The notes under the pieces: model-generated
Database searches by the model: none
Seen by the model: only the letters and a program-made list of their open reading frames with translations
What the model was told of the DNA's origin: nothing
Position numbers and translations under genes: made by a program
Shown here: piece after piece, positions 23,377 to 34,253 of the stretch
How positions within the stretch are numbered: position 1 is the stretch's first letter
Layout: each line of letters opens with the position of its first letter
Source of the DNA: Pleurodeles waltl
Lineage: Eukaryota; Chordata; Amphibia; Caudata; Salamandridae
DNA length: 64,000 bases
Assembly: GCF_031143425.1 (NCBI RefSeq)
Contig: NC_090445.1
Location: 819,924,817-819,988,816 of the forward strand
Direction of reading: 5' to 3'

Positions 23377-24185
23377 TTGGAAAGTGCACTGATTGGGAAT
23401 TCATCAAAAATGAAGAACGGAGAGCGGGACCAGCTGGACAAACTTCATATGCTATTGAAATCCACAGCAAACACTGGAGGGAACTTGGAGATCAAGATAG
23501 ACTCAGTCGTTACTGGCATAAACCTACCAAGGGAAGACGATAAGAAGCTCTCTCAGTGGGTGCAAAGGACTGAACCCTGTGGGAGGGGAGCTGCAGCCGG
23601 TCCTGCTGGTGCTAAACGTACAAGTCCAAGAGAATACTGAAAGGTTGAGGGTCCTGGAATAAAGGGCAGAGGATTTTCTCGGAGGAACAATATTCTAGTA
23701 AACAGTCTTCCAAAGAGGATGGAGGGGATGAACATGAAGAAATACCGATAGGACTGGATAACGCTTGAGGTGGCAGCACATGGACTGCCAAAATTACATG
23801 CCATGGAAAGAGTGCAGAGGGTGCTGCCTTGGCTACCCCTCGCCTCCTCAGCTGGTGGAAACCAGGCTGCTCCACTTCCATGACAGACAGACATGATACT
23901 AAAGAGTGTCAGCACCCCCGATACTTTCAAATTTGGGAATACTTATAAAAATAGTGGCTCAGTATGAACGCATAACGAAGGAGAATGGCATGGTGAGACT
24001 ATTCCCAAACTACACTGGAGCAGTCCAGCTGCAGAGAGTATCAATGCTAGAGGTCAAGAGGAAGATGAGAGAATCCAACATCTGCTAAGTGCTGCTGTTT
24101 GCTGGAAAACTGAAGCTGATGAAAGTCAAAAAGGCAGGATTCTTCACTGACACCAAAGAGGCATTTGACTGACTAGAGGAAAATG
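23377..24185 (+). pseudogene. L1 ORF1 relic (coiled coil, RRM, C-terminal domain)
   Basis: The first frame gives a coiled-coil-like stretch, LEIKIDSVVTGINLPREDDKKLSQWV. Later, frameshifted blocks read RRNNILVNSLPKR.EG (RRM start), then LFPNYTGAVQLQR and EVKRKMRESNI. Last come KLKLMK...FFTDTKEAFD and a WLEEN-like end, as in the L1 ORF1 C-terminal domain. ORF1 proteins bind LINE RNA. This copy is broken. Confidence 0.75.
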
Positions 24186-25679
24186 CCTACGTGGTACCGA
24201 GTGCATACCTTGAAAACACCACTCTGCAAAACAATGAAGGAGAAGACCACAACCCCAGGGTGCTCACAGGATTTACGCTGGATGCAAACTGAATGGAAGG
24301 CAGGGGCAAAGACAATTGGAGACGACCTTGACAGTAGTTCAGCGAGAGGTGCAGGAGCGATGCCTTCCGACCCTGAACTGGACTTTGACAACAGGGTCCA
24401 TGTGAGGGTGAGAGAGGGGGGGGGAGGGGGGTGACTACTGGATGTCACACAAGAGCAACATATGGTTTATAACAACAACACAGGCAGCTGTGAGAAATAA
24501 GTCAAAAGGGACACTTTTGCTGCAGCTCGAACATCCTATCATTACATCTACAACTAACTGGGGCAGTGAGTGCTGAAAGATGGATGGAAAAGCAGAGGAT
24601 TGGCTGATGGTGGTGATTAGAGCGTTGCTCCCACCCCCAGCCTTTTACAGTCCTGCCTCACATGAGTGGGTGACGGAAGCCTTGATAGGTTGACTGATAA
24701 TCTACTTGACAGGGGGCCATCGCGCTCTGTCCTGGAAGAGGAGTTGAGGAGTTTATTCTATCGTTTGTATTTGTATATATATCACAGCTCTCCATGGCTG
24801 TGGAGGGGTGGGGTGCGTGGGTAATTTTAATTCCACCAGTGATTTAGTACTAGACGGATCCCACCCGCCTCTATCTGCAAGGTAACCCTATATGTGGACG
24901 ACCTACTGCTGTATATTAGGGATGTAGGTGAGGGTTTGACATCAACAGTAACTCACTTCATTAACGTTAACAGAGTATCAGAAGTGAACTGGAAAACTCG
25001 TGTATATCCCGATCAGATGCAATGATACACGGGTGTGCCACCTGAGGGCACAGAGAGTGTTAGATGGGAATCTACAAAATTCTGTTGCCTGGTTGTCCAG
25101 GCACTTACAACTTGGCTCAGGTATGATAGCCGGTCATGTGCTGAAAGCAGCCACATCCTTAGGGGAAGCAACAGTTTCGGGAAGACACACCTCCTGCAAT
25201 ATGCTGAAAAGCTCTAACATGGCCATTCTACTGCACCTGCAGTATTATTTTGCCACCCTCCCTCTACATCTGCTGGTGCTGTTATTTAAAGAGATTAATC
25301 AGATGCATACATATTAGAATGGTGAAACGAGAGGCATAGAGTGGTTGAGTGAAAGGTCTGTTTTCCACCTCTGGACAGAGGGTGCAAAACTAGGAATTCT
25401 AATAACGGGAGCTAAGATTCAGTGGGCTTTGAGATGGTTCTAAGCATCACAGACACCAGACTGCAGGTCGGCATAAAGACAAACAGGTTAGTCTATTCTT
25501 AGATCAACCTGAGGGTGGCGTATGGAACGAAGACACCAATGCCTGGTCTGCCCGGCCACACACTGACAAACAGAACCCACTCATGAATTGTGGCGGGGTT
25601 GGAGAGAGAGAGAAAGAGGGTGAACATACGCAGCAGGGATGTTACTGAGATTTACTGACACTGGGCCTGATTTAGATCT

Positions 25680-25800
25680 TGGCAGAGGAGTTACTCCGTC
25701 ACAACGTCTGTCGAAATCTAAATCCGATTAAATCCTATGGGATTTAGATTTCGGGGGATGGGATATCCATCACCGTTGTGACGGAATAACTCCTCTGCCA
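25680..25800. mobile_element. Palindromic hairpin MITE inside the L1
   Basis: The left arm 25680-25706 and right arm 25774-25800 are inverted with 26 of 27 bases matching (TGGCAGAGGAGTTACTCCGT... and its complement). An inner pair, CGAAATCTAAATCC and GGATTTAGATTTCG, extends the hairpin. GGGCCTGATTTAGAT just outside the left arm resembles Harbinger-type ends. I could not fix the target duplication. Confidence 0.7.
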
Positions 25801-27651
25801 GGCTCATAGTTCTGAGATGCCAGAAAAACAGCATTTACTATATAGGAAGACTGCCAAATCCATAATGCAATAAGGGGCATGGAAGTCCAGAAACCATCAA
25901 CACACAGGGTGGGTGTGGTCAGTGTTGAAGGGGTAAGATACTTGTGACATTATTGTGCCAGATTCTCCTAGAGGACACCAACGGTAACACTGAAGAACTG
26001 AGGGGAAATTGGTTAAGGGATTTCAGCAGAGATTGAGCAATGATGCACTGCTGGAAATTGACACTGGGATACTTTGGTAGGATGTCAAAAAAATGTAAGA
26101 CGATGCACTGCATCAAAGTACACAGGACCTACTTCAGCCCAGCAGGTTACTTAAAGGCTACCTACTGCCATTTGCAGGCTTTCCTAGGTGCATGCATAAT
26201 ACTGCAGACTTTAAGCAAATACTCTGGAACTGTCTGATGATTACTGAATATTGGAACACCATCACAGACATCCTTGAGCGAGGAATGATGGGAAAGGGAA
26301 TTTGCTTAGTGCCTTCACTGGTGCTGTGGTGGAGAGAGACATTCAAATGGGTGAGCTTAGACACAATAGCTCTGCATGAAAAAGGAAAGGGGCCATGGGG
26401 TTTGCCAATCATGGAACACTTTACTGGCAGAATTTGAATTTGAGTTTCGGAAGAAGGGCCAGACCAGAAAGGGGTAGAAGTATTGGCCATGCACGCTGAT
26501 TTGTCATTCATGGGGATTAGTGTTACCTGCACAGACTTTGCACAACTGTCCAAGTCATTTACACTCTTCTCAAGATTGAGGCAGCCTACAATTAAATAAT
26601 GACATTCTAATAAATTTGGTTACTGGTTGAGGGGAATGAAAACCGTTCTCAAGCAACAACCACAACCTTTGTCAGGGTGAACCATAAAAGTAACTAAATT
26701 AACCTGTCCTTAACCTTCGGGAAGTTTGGCACAAAAGCAGTCAGGCTTAACTTAAAGGATGTGTTAAGTATTAAGTAGCACATAAAGTAAAAATACAACA
26801 CAAGAAAAATCTCAAGCCAATTTAGAAAAAATAGTATACATTTTAATAAATAAATTAGGAGCAAAGCAATACAAATCCAATCAGGGGAACCGGATATAAG
26901 TAATTTCAAACTTTTAGGTAAGTAGAGGGCCTAAAAGCACATAGTACCACTCGAGGTCACCTGATTGTGCTAGACTAGGGACTGTCACAAGTTCAGGCCA
27001 ACTGTGATGGAGCAAGGGCCAGATAAAGGGACAGGTCAGTCCTGCTGAAAAATTACCTTCTCAAAGTCAGGTGCAAAGAGTCCAATTTGTGATGGAGAAG
27101 GCTGAGAGGAGCAGGGAGAGCACGGTGGATGGTCATTTCTGTAGCACGACGAGCAGGCCTGGGGGCCCAGGCTGTCACCTCTGTAGCACAAACAGAAGTT
27201 GGAGCATCACAGAAGGTTGTTTCTAGAGCTTTACTGGAGTGGTCACCGTGGGCTGTCATTGCTGTAGGATGAAGTGCAAATCTCATGTTGACTGGGGTCA
27301 CTGGCAGTTGCTGTAGCATGAATGGTTGGATCACCGGAGCTTCGCATTGGTGGTCTTCACAGGCAGCAGAGGCTTGGCATGGATTAGATTATTCGTGGTT
27401 GCGAAGAGCCCAAAACGTCAGGAATGCTCCTTTCTTTGAAGAGGATTACACTCTGATGCCAGTCAAGGGTCCAAGTCTCTGGAGGCACCTCCAGGCAGGT
27501 CCAATTGTTGTTTTCCTGTAGTTCAGAACAGGAGGTCAGCCAACCGACCCTTGGAGTCACTCAGGTTAGCATGGGATGGAGGGAGCATGTCCAGTCTTCC
27601 TTCTCAGAGAGCAAGGCAGCCCTCAAGCAGCAGGGCAGTCCTCTTAGGAAC

Positions 27652-27887
27652 AAGAGTGACCAGGGCACACCAGTAACATGAATCCTGATCCTGATACTGT
27701 TCAAGAATTAATAGAAAGTTCGTTATTACACATGGTCATTTTGTACAACGCAGTCTCTTGTTTGAGATTTCTACTTTCTACCTGCACTTATAATACATAT
27801 CTACACATCATCTTCCAAGAACGAACTTTCTATTAATTCTTGAACAGTATCAGGATTCATGTTACTGGTGTGCCCTGGCCACTCTTC
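27652..27887. repeat. Near-perfect inverted repeat with ~100-bp spacer
   Basis: The left arm (about 27652-27725) and right arm (about 27826-27887) are near-exact reverse complements. Both read AGAGTGRCCAGGGCACACC outward and AATTAATAGAAAGTTCGTT inward. The left arm has a 6-bp CCTGAT duplication absent from the right. No transposase is encoded. It could be a foldback element or MITE, and the high arm identity suggests it is young. Confidence 0.8.
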
Positions 27888-28129
27888 TTTCAATATATAG
27901 GCAACCACCCACTCTTCAGTGTGTGGCCCTCCGACATCTGTGGTGGCAGGTGTTAGGGCTAGCCTGGCACCCAACACCATATTGTTCTAATTTATGACTT
28001 TGCTCAGTTTTCGCAATTGACATACTTTTTGCAAATGTGCAAGCACTCTCTGGCATCCGCCACCTTCTTCGCCTGACTCTTAGGAACAAGGATGCCCTCA
28101 AGCAGGAGGTGTTCTGAGGGGGGGGAGGC

Positions 28130-28165
28130 TGTGTGTGTGTGTGTGTCTGTGTATATATATATATA
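28130..28165. repeat. Microsatellite (TG)n-(TA)n
   Basis: About 17 bases of TG repeat, an interruption, and a short TA run. The TA part ends at about 28165. Confidence 0.9.
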
Positions 28166-28980
28166 GGAGCTGGAGGCAGCCCCATTGTAATGTAAGTAGT
28201 GTGAGTAACCCCTCTGCCCCAGCCATCCTGGCAGCATGGCCCATTCTGCCAACATCTAGTCTCCGTTTGACTCAATGTTTGGGAGGAATACAGAAAGGCC
28301 AACAACTAAGCTAATCACAGTCATGCGACCCAGGGCCTTACGAAGCAGACACCAATTGGTTAGGGCAGGATTATACCAAAAGTTAACCCGTTTTAAACAC
28401 AACAAGGTAATCCAATATTATTTAATGGGAGAGATAGGCCTTACAGTAGTGAAAAACTAACAAGAGTTTCTCACTACCAGGACATGTAAAACTTAAATAT
28501 AAATATGCTTCTTTTAAAAACACACTGCACTCTGCCCTATGGGCTGTTTAAGGTCTACCTTAGGGGTGCTTCATAAGTACTAAAATAAATAAAAAAGGAC
28601 GGTTTGGAGCTGGGAGAAATGTTTATTTTGCCAGGACGAAATGGCAGTCTAAAACTGCACCACATGCTGCAGTGGCAGGATCAAGATTTTTTAAAGCGCT
28701 ACCTTTGTGTGGAGCACAATCAGTGCTGCAGACCCACTAGTAGCATTTAATTTAACGACCCTGGGTACATGTAGTACGGTTTTACAAAGGATGAACAACT
28801 AAATTAAGTGTGCCAATTGGGTGTGGGCAAATTCCACCATGCTTAAAGGAGAGAACACAAGCACTTTGGCACTAGTTAGCAGTGGTAAGGGCACAGAATC
28901 CTTAAGTCAACAAAGTCAAATTCAGAAAACATGCGGGGTGAAGGCAAAAGGTTTGTGGGAAGATCACACCAAGGATGTCA

Positions 28981-29548
28981 GGTCAAATAGTTCAGACACT
29001 GTTGACTGTTCCTTTTGATATTATTGCCCATCCCTTCCATTCTTTATTACTCAGTTATTCATTTTGATATGCTTCGATCCGACAACTTACACAGCTTATC
29101 TAAAAGTGTGTTGAAGGTTAATTTGTTACTTAATCTGAAATTGGACATGGCAGATTGTTTTACTGAAGAACTGAGGATCCTGAACAGGAATGTGGAAATT
29201 TCTTTACACATTATTGGGGCCAATAAACCTATTTTTTTTAAACAAAAACCTTACTTCCTGTCAAGCCCAGCAAAAGAAACTGCTTCTGAAAAGTGGCTCT
29301 CAAGACTAGTGTCCCAGGTTCAAGGACAGCATCAACATTCACATTGTGAAAGGCTGTAGATTGTAGAAGACAAGCTTTATCTCTTTTCATGTTTCAATGA
29401 AGAAGGCAACCTATGCAATTCCATGCACTAGGCCAACATATATGGCCAATGACACACATGTGAAGAACTGGAGAGGAGACTTGACTGGCTGTGAAGGCAT
29501 CCCACATCTCTTCCTCAGGAAGGGATCACCTTCATTCTATTCACCCAA
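28981..29548. other. Intron sequence without recognised genes
   Basis: A 114-aa frame (29015-29359) has no recognisable motifs. Nothing else was seen. Confidence 0.4.
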
Positions 29549-30055
29549 GGGCGGCTCCTCCATAAGGGCGGAGGAGCGCTGTACCCTGCCAGCAGCAGCA
29601 GCTGTAAACCTTTTCCCAAAAAACAATAATAAACTGTGTTTATTATCGTTTTTCTGGAAAAGGGGTGGGCCACAGGGTTGACGAGGAGTGAGGGCGAGTG
29701 CTCAGCACTCCCCCTCAGAGCGAATGTGTGTTTGACCGGCCGGCCGTCTTGGGCCAGTCAAACACACGTACGCACAGGGCTCTCTCTAGCCCAGCAACAC
29801 AGTTGCTGGGGAGCTGGAGAGAGCCTGCACGGGCTCCAGTCTGCATGGGAGCCCCCAGCTAGGGTTCAAAGCAGCGGCAGAATTTGCGCATGGCAGGCTG
29901 GGAGCCCGTGCCTTCCTGCAGCGAAGGAGGAGAGGAGCGGTGCGGTAAGGTAATGTATATTTAAAAAAAATTATATTTAATTTAATCCCCCCTCCAAATC
30001 CACCTTTCCCCCTGCGCATCACCTCACCCCTTCTGCTTTGCGCGAACCACGACTG
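29549..30055. repeat. GC-rich interspersed repeat with an internal hairpin
   Basis: It opens with GGCGGCTCCTCCATAAGGGC followed by GGAGGAGCG, a local palindrome. Inside, GTGTGTTTGAC (29726-29736) pairs perfectly with GTCAAACACAC (29757-29767), and the stem can extend by GGCC after one mismatch. The GC content contrasts with the surrounding intron. The class is unknown. Confidence 0.5.
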
Positions 30056-31049
30056 TATTCATCTACTTGCAAATAAAAGAGGATATCATAGGGAAATAGA
30101 ATGGCCCAGGTCCTGTTAATAATGACAGGAAGTTACAGTAAGGAGTTCAGTCACCCTCCTGCACTTGAGCGTGTTTGCATTATTAACCCAATACTACTGC
30201 AAAACACTGTGGTGTAAAGTAAGCAGCTAAAGAGTCCTTTACTAAAAATATTTACAGTACATACATTATCAATAAATAGAATGTCTTGTAAATATATATG
30301 CATAACATGTCATGTACAACCAACCAATGTTCCTGAGAAAAGCACCTTGATTTGTTGTTGTAGCAGAATGAACCCTAATTCAGTGTGATAATCATCCACA
30401 CACCTGTTAAAAGATATGGAAATGAAATCCTCAATCTATTTTAAAAACAATTATGTGGAAAAAGCTTTGCCACAGGGATATTTTCCAAAACCTACTAACA
30501 ATGGTTTATGTTTCTTTAAGGTCATAATCACTGTAAATGAGAACTACAAACCACGCAGTATGAAATGTACAAGCAATCAGAGGTCAAAGACAAATCTATC
30601 CAACACTGGAAGGTTGTCAGATTTTTGCTATAAATGAAAGTAGAATCCACATTTGGATTGCATTTAGTATGTGCCCTGAGCACCCCATTTTTACAATTAA
30701 CCAGGCTGTCAAAGAAGAAGCACTCGCAGCTTATGGACCACAATACAAAGTGGGTGAACTTTTTCACAAAAACGTACAGACCAGCTGGCAGGATCTAGCA
30801 GCGTTCAAGCTCATATAGTTTCAAAATACTCTGCAAATGAAAAAACAATCACCATACAGGATCAATGGCTTACTAAAGGAGGAGTCAACAAAAACCAAAG
30901 TGCTTTTAGTGGTTTCCCAATGATGGCATGCACCCATTTTCCAACTGATTATGAGATCTGGTAAAAGCAACCAATGGCAAAAATAATACATTTAGTCTTC
31001 CAAGAATGAAGTGGTCTCCTCACTTAAAAACCTACATCAAGTTCAGCAT
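30056..31049. other. Intron sequence without recognised genes
   Basis: It is AT-rich, with only short frames and no family motifs or clear repeats. Confidence 0.4.
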
Positions 31050-31440
31050 TATCTCCGCATGTCGGTAGTGGGCATCGTGCGACTCCATACCGCCATCATA
31101 TGATGTTGACGGAATCATTTTAATCTCTCCTCTGAAGCGCTGACGTCAGTTTCTTCTGTGACTAAAATCTGCGCAACAATGCAGAGCCACTATAGAAACT
31201 GGCAATGGAACAGTGAATCAACAAAAGAGTTTGATTTACAACTTCTAAATTGAAAAGCATGGCAATAGAATGCCAAGATAGCAAGACTGAAGTAAGATAA
31301 AACAGTTTGCAGAGCGGGGAGGATGGGTGGGTCGGTAAGGAATCTGCAGCTAGTTTATGTCTCTACCAGATAAGTCGTTACCGATGGTAAGTAACTTGTT
31401 CATCTAATACAGACCACTAGCCACATATTCCTTACCGCAG
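31050..31440. repeat. DIRS 3' terminal repeat remnant and internal complementary region
   Basis: Bases 31346-31403 (AAGGAATCTGCAGCTAG...GTTACCGATGGTAAGTAAC) match the DIRS internal complementary region at 6401-6458. The part around 31060-31200, with TGACGTCAGTTTCTTCTGTGA, aligns with the DIRS terminal repeat at 6180-6300. The outermost bases of the terminal repeat are missing. Confidence 0.65.
31141..31148 (+). promoter_or_regulatory. Perfect CRE/ATF-like octamer in a DIRS terminal repeat
   Basis: TGACGTCA is followed by GTTTCTT. The aligned positions in other DIRS copies are decayed: GACATCAGTTTC near 6253 and GACATAAGTTTC near 13216. DIRS terminal repeats carry the element promoter, so a regulatory role is plausible. 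Confidence 0.4.
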
Positions 31441-32499
31441 ATATAGATACCAAAGCAATTTCAACCCAGGAGAAGGGTCTGCGAACACATCCTACCCAAG
31501 TCTTGCAATAAACAAGCGGTCTAACTAAAGGAGTAGTAAACCAGATGTTAGAGAGGCAAAGGTGAGAAGAAGCATTCACCTCACCAGAAGAGCAGTGGAT
31601 GACCCACAGAATATTTTAAGAAAATATGAAATGCCATGGGGGCAGAGTGTATGGCAATGAAAATTAATCTGCTGGTAGACAACAACAACAAGAAAATAAC
31701 ATGAAGTGCCCCAAAAAAGGAGCTGCAAAATCCCCCCCAACAGTCACTGAGATAATAGGAATCGTACACCCATCAAGAGGTAACCCTAGAGGATATGAAA
31801 AAAAGGGAGGCGATGCATATTTGCTGCTTCCACCAGGATGCATAAGCAAAACCTGCAAGAAGCAGGAAGCTTAACACTGGAAGGGAGAGAAACTCAGAAG
31901 ACAGAATGTACATCTCCAGGAACACCCAAGGGGGAAACCTGAGGAGAAGTTTAACAAAACTTTGACACAGAGTCAGGCGACAGGAACACAAAAGGTTTGC
32001 CATATGCATGACATACAATGGTTAAATGAGGAGGTCTGGAAGATACATGCCCAGACACCCATACACACAGATATAGATGAAAAGACATGGATGTGTCCTT
32101 ACGTATGCTGTTTATCGATATGCATAGGGCCAGGTTAACACAAAGGCAGATATAAAAAAGAGAGACATAGACATGAAGCATATATAATTTTAACTATATA
32201 GAGAAACCTAGAAAGAAAAAAGAGTTGCTCATCAACAGCACAGGAGTAAAAGAAAAGAGGGGGAAGAGAGGGTACACCCCTCAAGAAAGAAAAGCCAGCC
32301 AAGCAGGAAAATCAATGCTAGTGGACTAAAAGTTAAAAGAGGATAATAGAACCACCTGCTGATAAAAACCAACAGAAACCTCATGATACATGAAAAAGAT
32401 CCACACGAGGCAGACAAATGCCATGTGAGTAGATGCCAACCATAGAAAGGGTAAGACAATGACAATCCAGCCGACAGAAAGATACTGTTTTGAAAAGTT

Positions 32500-33663
32500 G
32501 TGTGGTGTAGACCATGTAGCTGCTTAACAATTATCTGCTATAGGTATGTTTCCTATGAAAGCCATTCAAGCACCCTTCTTCCTAGTAGAGTGTGCTCTAG
32601 TTGTTAGTGGTAAATGGTGTGTTGCTTTAGCGTAACAAGTTTGAATGCACTTTGCTATCCACCTAGCTATACTAGCTTTTCATACAGGGTTTACTTTGTG
32701 GGGCATTGAAAATACAACAATAAGTGGTTCTGTCTATATAATACACAAGAGCCCTTTTTACATCAAGTGTTTGTAGAGCCCCTTCTGCCACAGAGTCCGG
32801 CTGGGGGAAGAAAACTGGTAGTTTAATTGATAGATTGATATGAAACTGCGAAGCTATCTTTGGAAGGAATTTCAGACTAGTTCGAAGAACTACTTCTTTG
32901 TGAATCTGAAAGAATGGTTCTTCCAGGGTTAAAGCAGGGAGCTCACTGACACATCTAAGGGCAGTGATAGCCACTAGAAAAGCTACCTTCCATGATAGGA
33001 ATTGTAAAGGACAGGAATGTAGTGCCTCACAAGGGGGATCCATGAGCCTTGTAAGAACAATATTAAGGTTCCAGGATGGTGCCAGAGTCCTTCCATAAAT
33101 GCCCTAATGTCTGGAACTTTAAATAAAGATGTATCCTGTCTATTTTGAGAATATGCAGCAATAGCTGCTAAATGAAGCCGAATGTGAGTGTAAGGTAAAT
33201 TAGCTTTTTGTGAATGCAGTAAGTAACAAACAATCTGCTGTACAGTTGCATTGAGAGGGTCCATGTTTTTTGGCTGGCAGTAGCAGACAAAGCGTTTCCA
33301 CTTTGCTGCATAACATTGTCTAGATGTGGGTCTACGCGCTTCTTTAAGAATGTCCATACATTTTTGCGGTAGTTGTAAATATCCAACTTCTATGACCGCA
33401 GGGGCCATATTGCTAGGTTTAGTGACTTGGGTTCTGGATGTCTTATTTGTCCTTGATTCTGTGTTAGAAGGTCTGGCCTGATGGGGAGCTTCAGGTGTGG
33501 AACTAGTGAGAGAAACAGAAGTGTTGTGAACCATGGCTGGCAAGCCCACGTTGGAGCTACACGTATCACGGTGAGGGAAGATTGTTTGGGTTTCCAAACT
33601 AGGAAAGGAATGAGTGGAAGAGGCAGAAAAGCATAAGCAAATATCCCTGACCAACTCATACAT
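32500..33663 (-). pseudogene. DIRS tyrosine recombinase relic
   Basis: The 226-aa frame (32983-33663) holds the core-binding part RRPTSRQCYAAKWKRF, with the block HIRLHLAAIAAYS downstream. The 123-aa frame (32672-33043) holds FLVAITALRCVSELPAL, where the usual catalytic R-R pair (SARRVSEL) has become R-C. It also holds VKRALVYYIDRT. Further down, a frame reads RAHSTRKKGA (the HxxR box, near 32584-32595) and HNFSKQY with the nucleophile-like Tyr. A stop codon follows HSTRKKGA, so the copy is inactive. Confidence 0.85.
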
Positions 33664-33879
33664 AGGGCATTGCCCTTGGATTTAGGGTGATGGTAGCTGG
33701 ATGCTAAGTTCTGGTGTTTTGAGCGGTGGCGAATAGGTCTATTTAAGGTGTTTCCCACTTAAGAAAGTACTGTTGTAGGACTTGTGGGTGGAGTTCCCAT
33801 TCGTGGACTTGTCGATTCATCCTGCTGAGTAGGTCTGCCAATTGATGGTCCATTTCTGTGAGATACAGTGACACTATGC

Positions 33880-34253
33880 GAATGTGGTGATGAATTGCCC
33901 ATTTAAATAGTCTGTGCAAGATGGGACAGCTGAGATGAACGTGTCCCCTCCTGTTTTTGAAGACAGCACATGGCAGTCGTTGTGTCTGTATGTACTAGCA
34001 CTACTTTGTGTGGGAAGTGTGGAAGGAACATCTTCATTACATAAAGACTGCATGAAATTGCAGGTGATTGATGTGTAAGGACTGTTGAGTAATATTCCAT
34101 AGGCCTTGCACTGAGGCTGTGGAGATGAGCTTCCCAACCGGTCTGTGAAGCGTCTGTAGTAACAATGACCTGAGGCACAGGGTTGAGAAAGGGCCGCCTT
34201 TTGATGAGGTTTGTGGTATTCCACCACTGAAGAGACCGATGAGCTTGGCTGTC
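33880..34253 (-). pseudogene. DIRS RNase H relic
   Basis: The frame reads VIVTTDASQTGWEAHLHSL, the RNase H start with its first catalytic Asp. The usual GWGAHL has changed to GWEAHL. It continues with KVVLVHTDTTTAMCCLQKQ.GTRSSQLSHLAQ. It ends exactly at the LTR-like insertion, and the upstream RT continues on the other side at 36945. Confidence 0.85.

Larger units (their letters stand above)
22297..26640 (+). mobile_element. L1-type LINE, internally deleted, plus strand
   Basis: An ORF1 relic (23.37-24.2 kb) is followed, after a stretch with no endonuclease, by an RT block near 24.88 kb (LYVDDLLLYIRDV). The L1-type C-terminal end of ORF2 lies near 26.1-26.25 kb and reads YLKA...ADFKQILWNC.MITEYWNTI. 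The Cys/His residues of the ORF2 tail are partly kept. Multiple stops make it inactive. It lies antisense to SLK. The 5' limit is approximate. Confidence 0.75.
26641..28980 (-). mobile_element. LTR-like element, family III, minus orientation (limits approximate)
   Basis: Bases 26720-26900 share order and wording with the reverse complement of the 3' part of the element at 46.7-49.2 kb: a GGCA...GCAGTCAGGCTTA block, then GTGT(T/A)AAGTATTAA-like sequence and AT-rich sequence. The right part (28500-28900) has AGGTCTACCTTAGGGGTGC and GGCACTAGTTAGCAGTGG. There is no coding region. The ends and any target duplication are not clear. An inverted repeat and a microsatellite lie inside. Confidence 0.45.
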
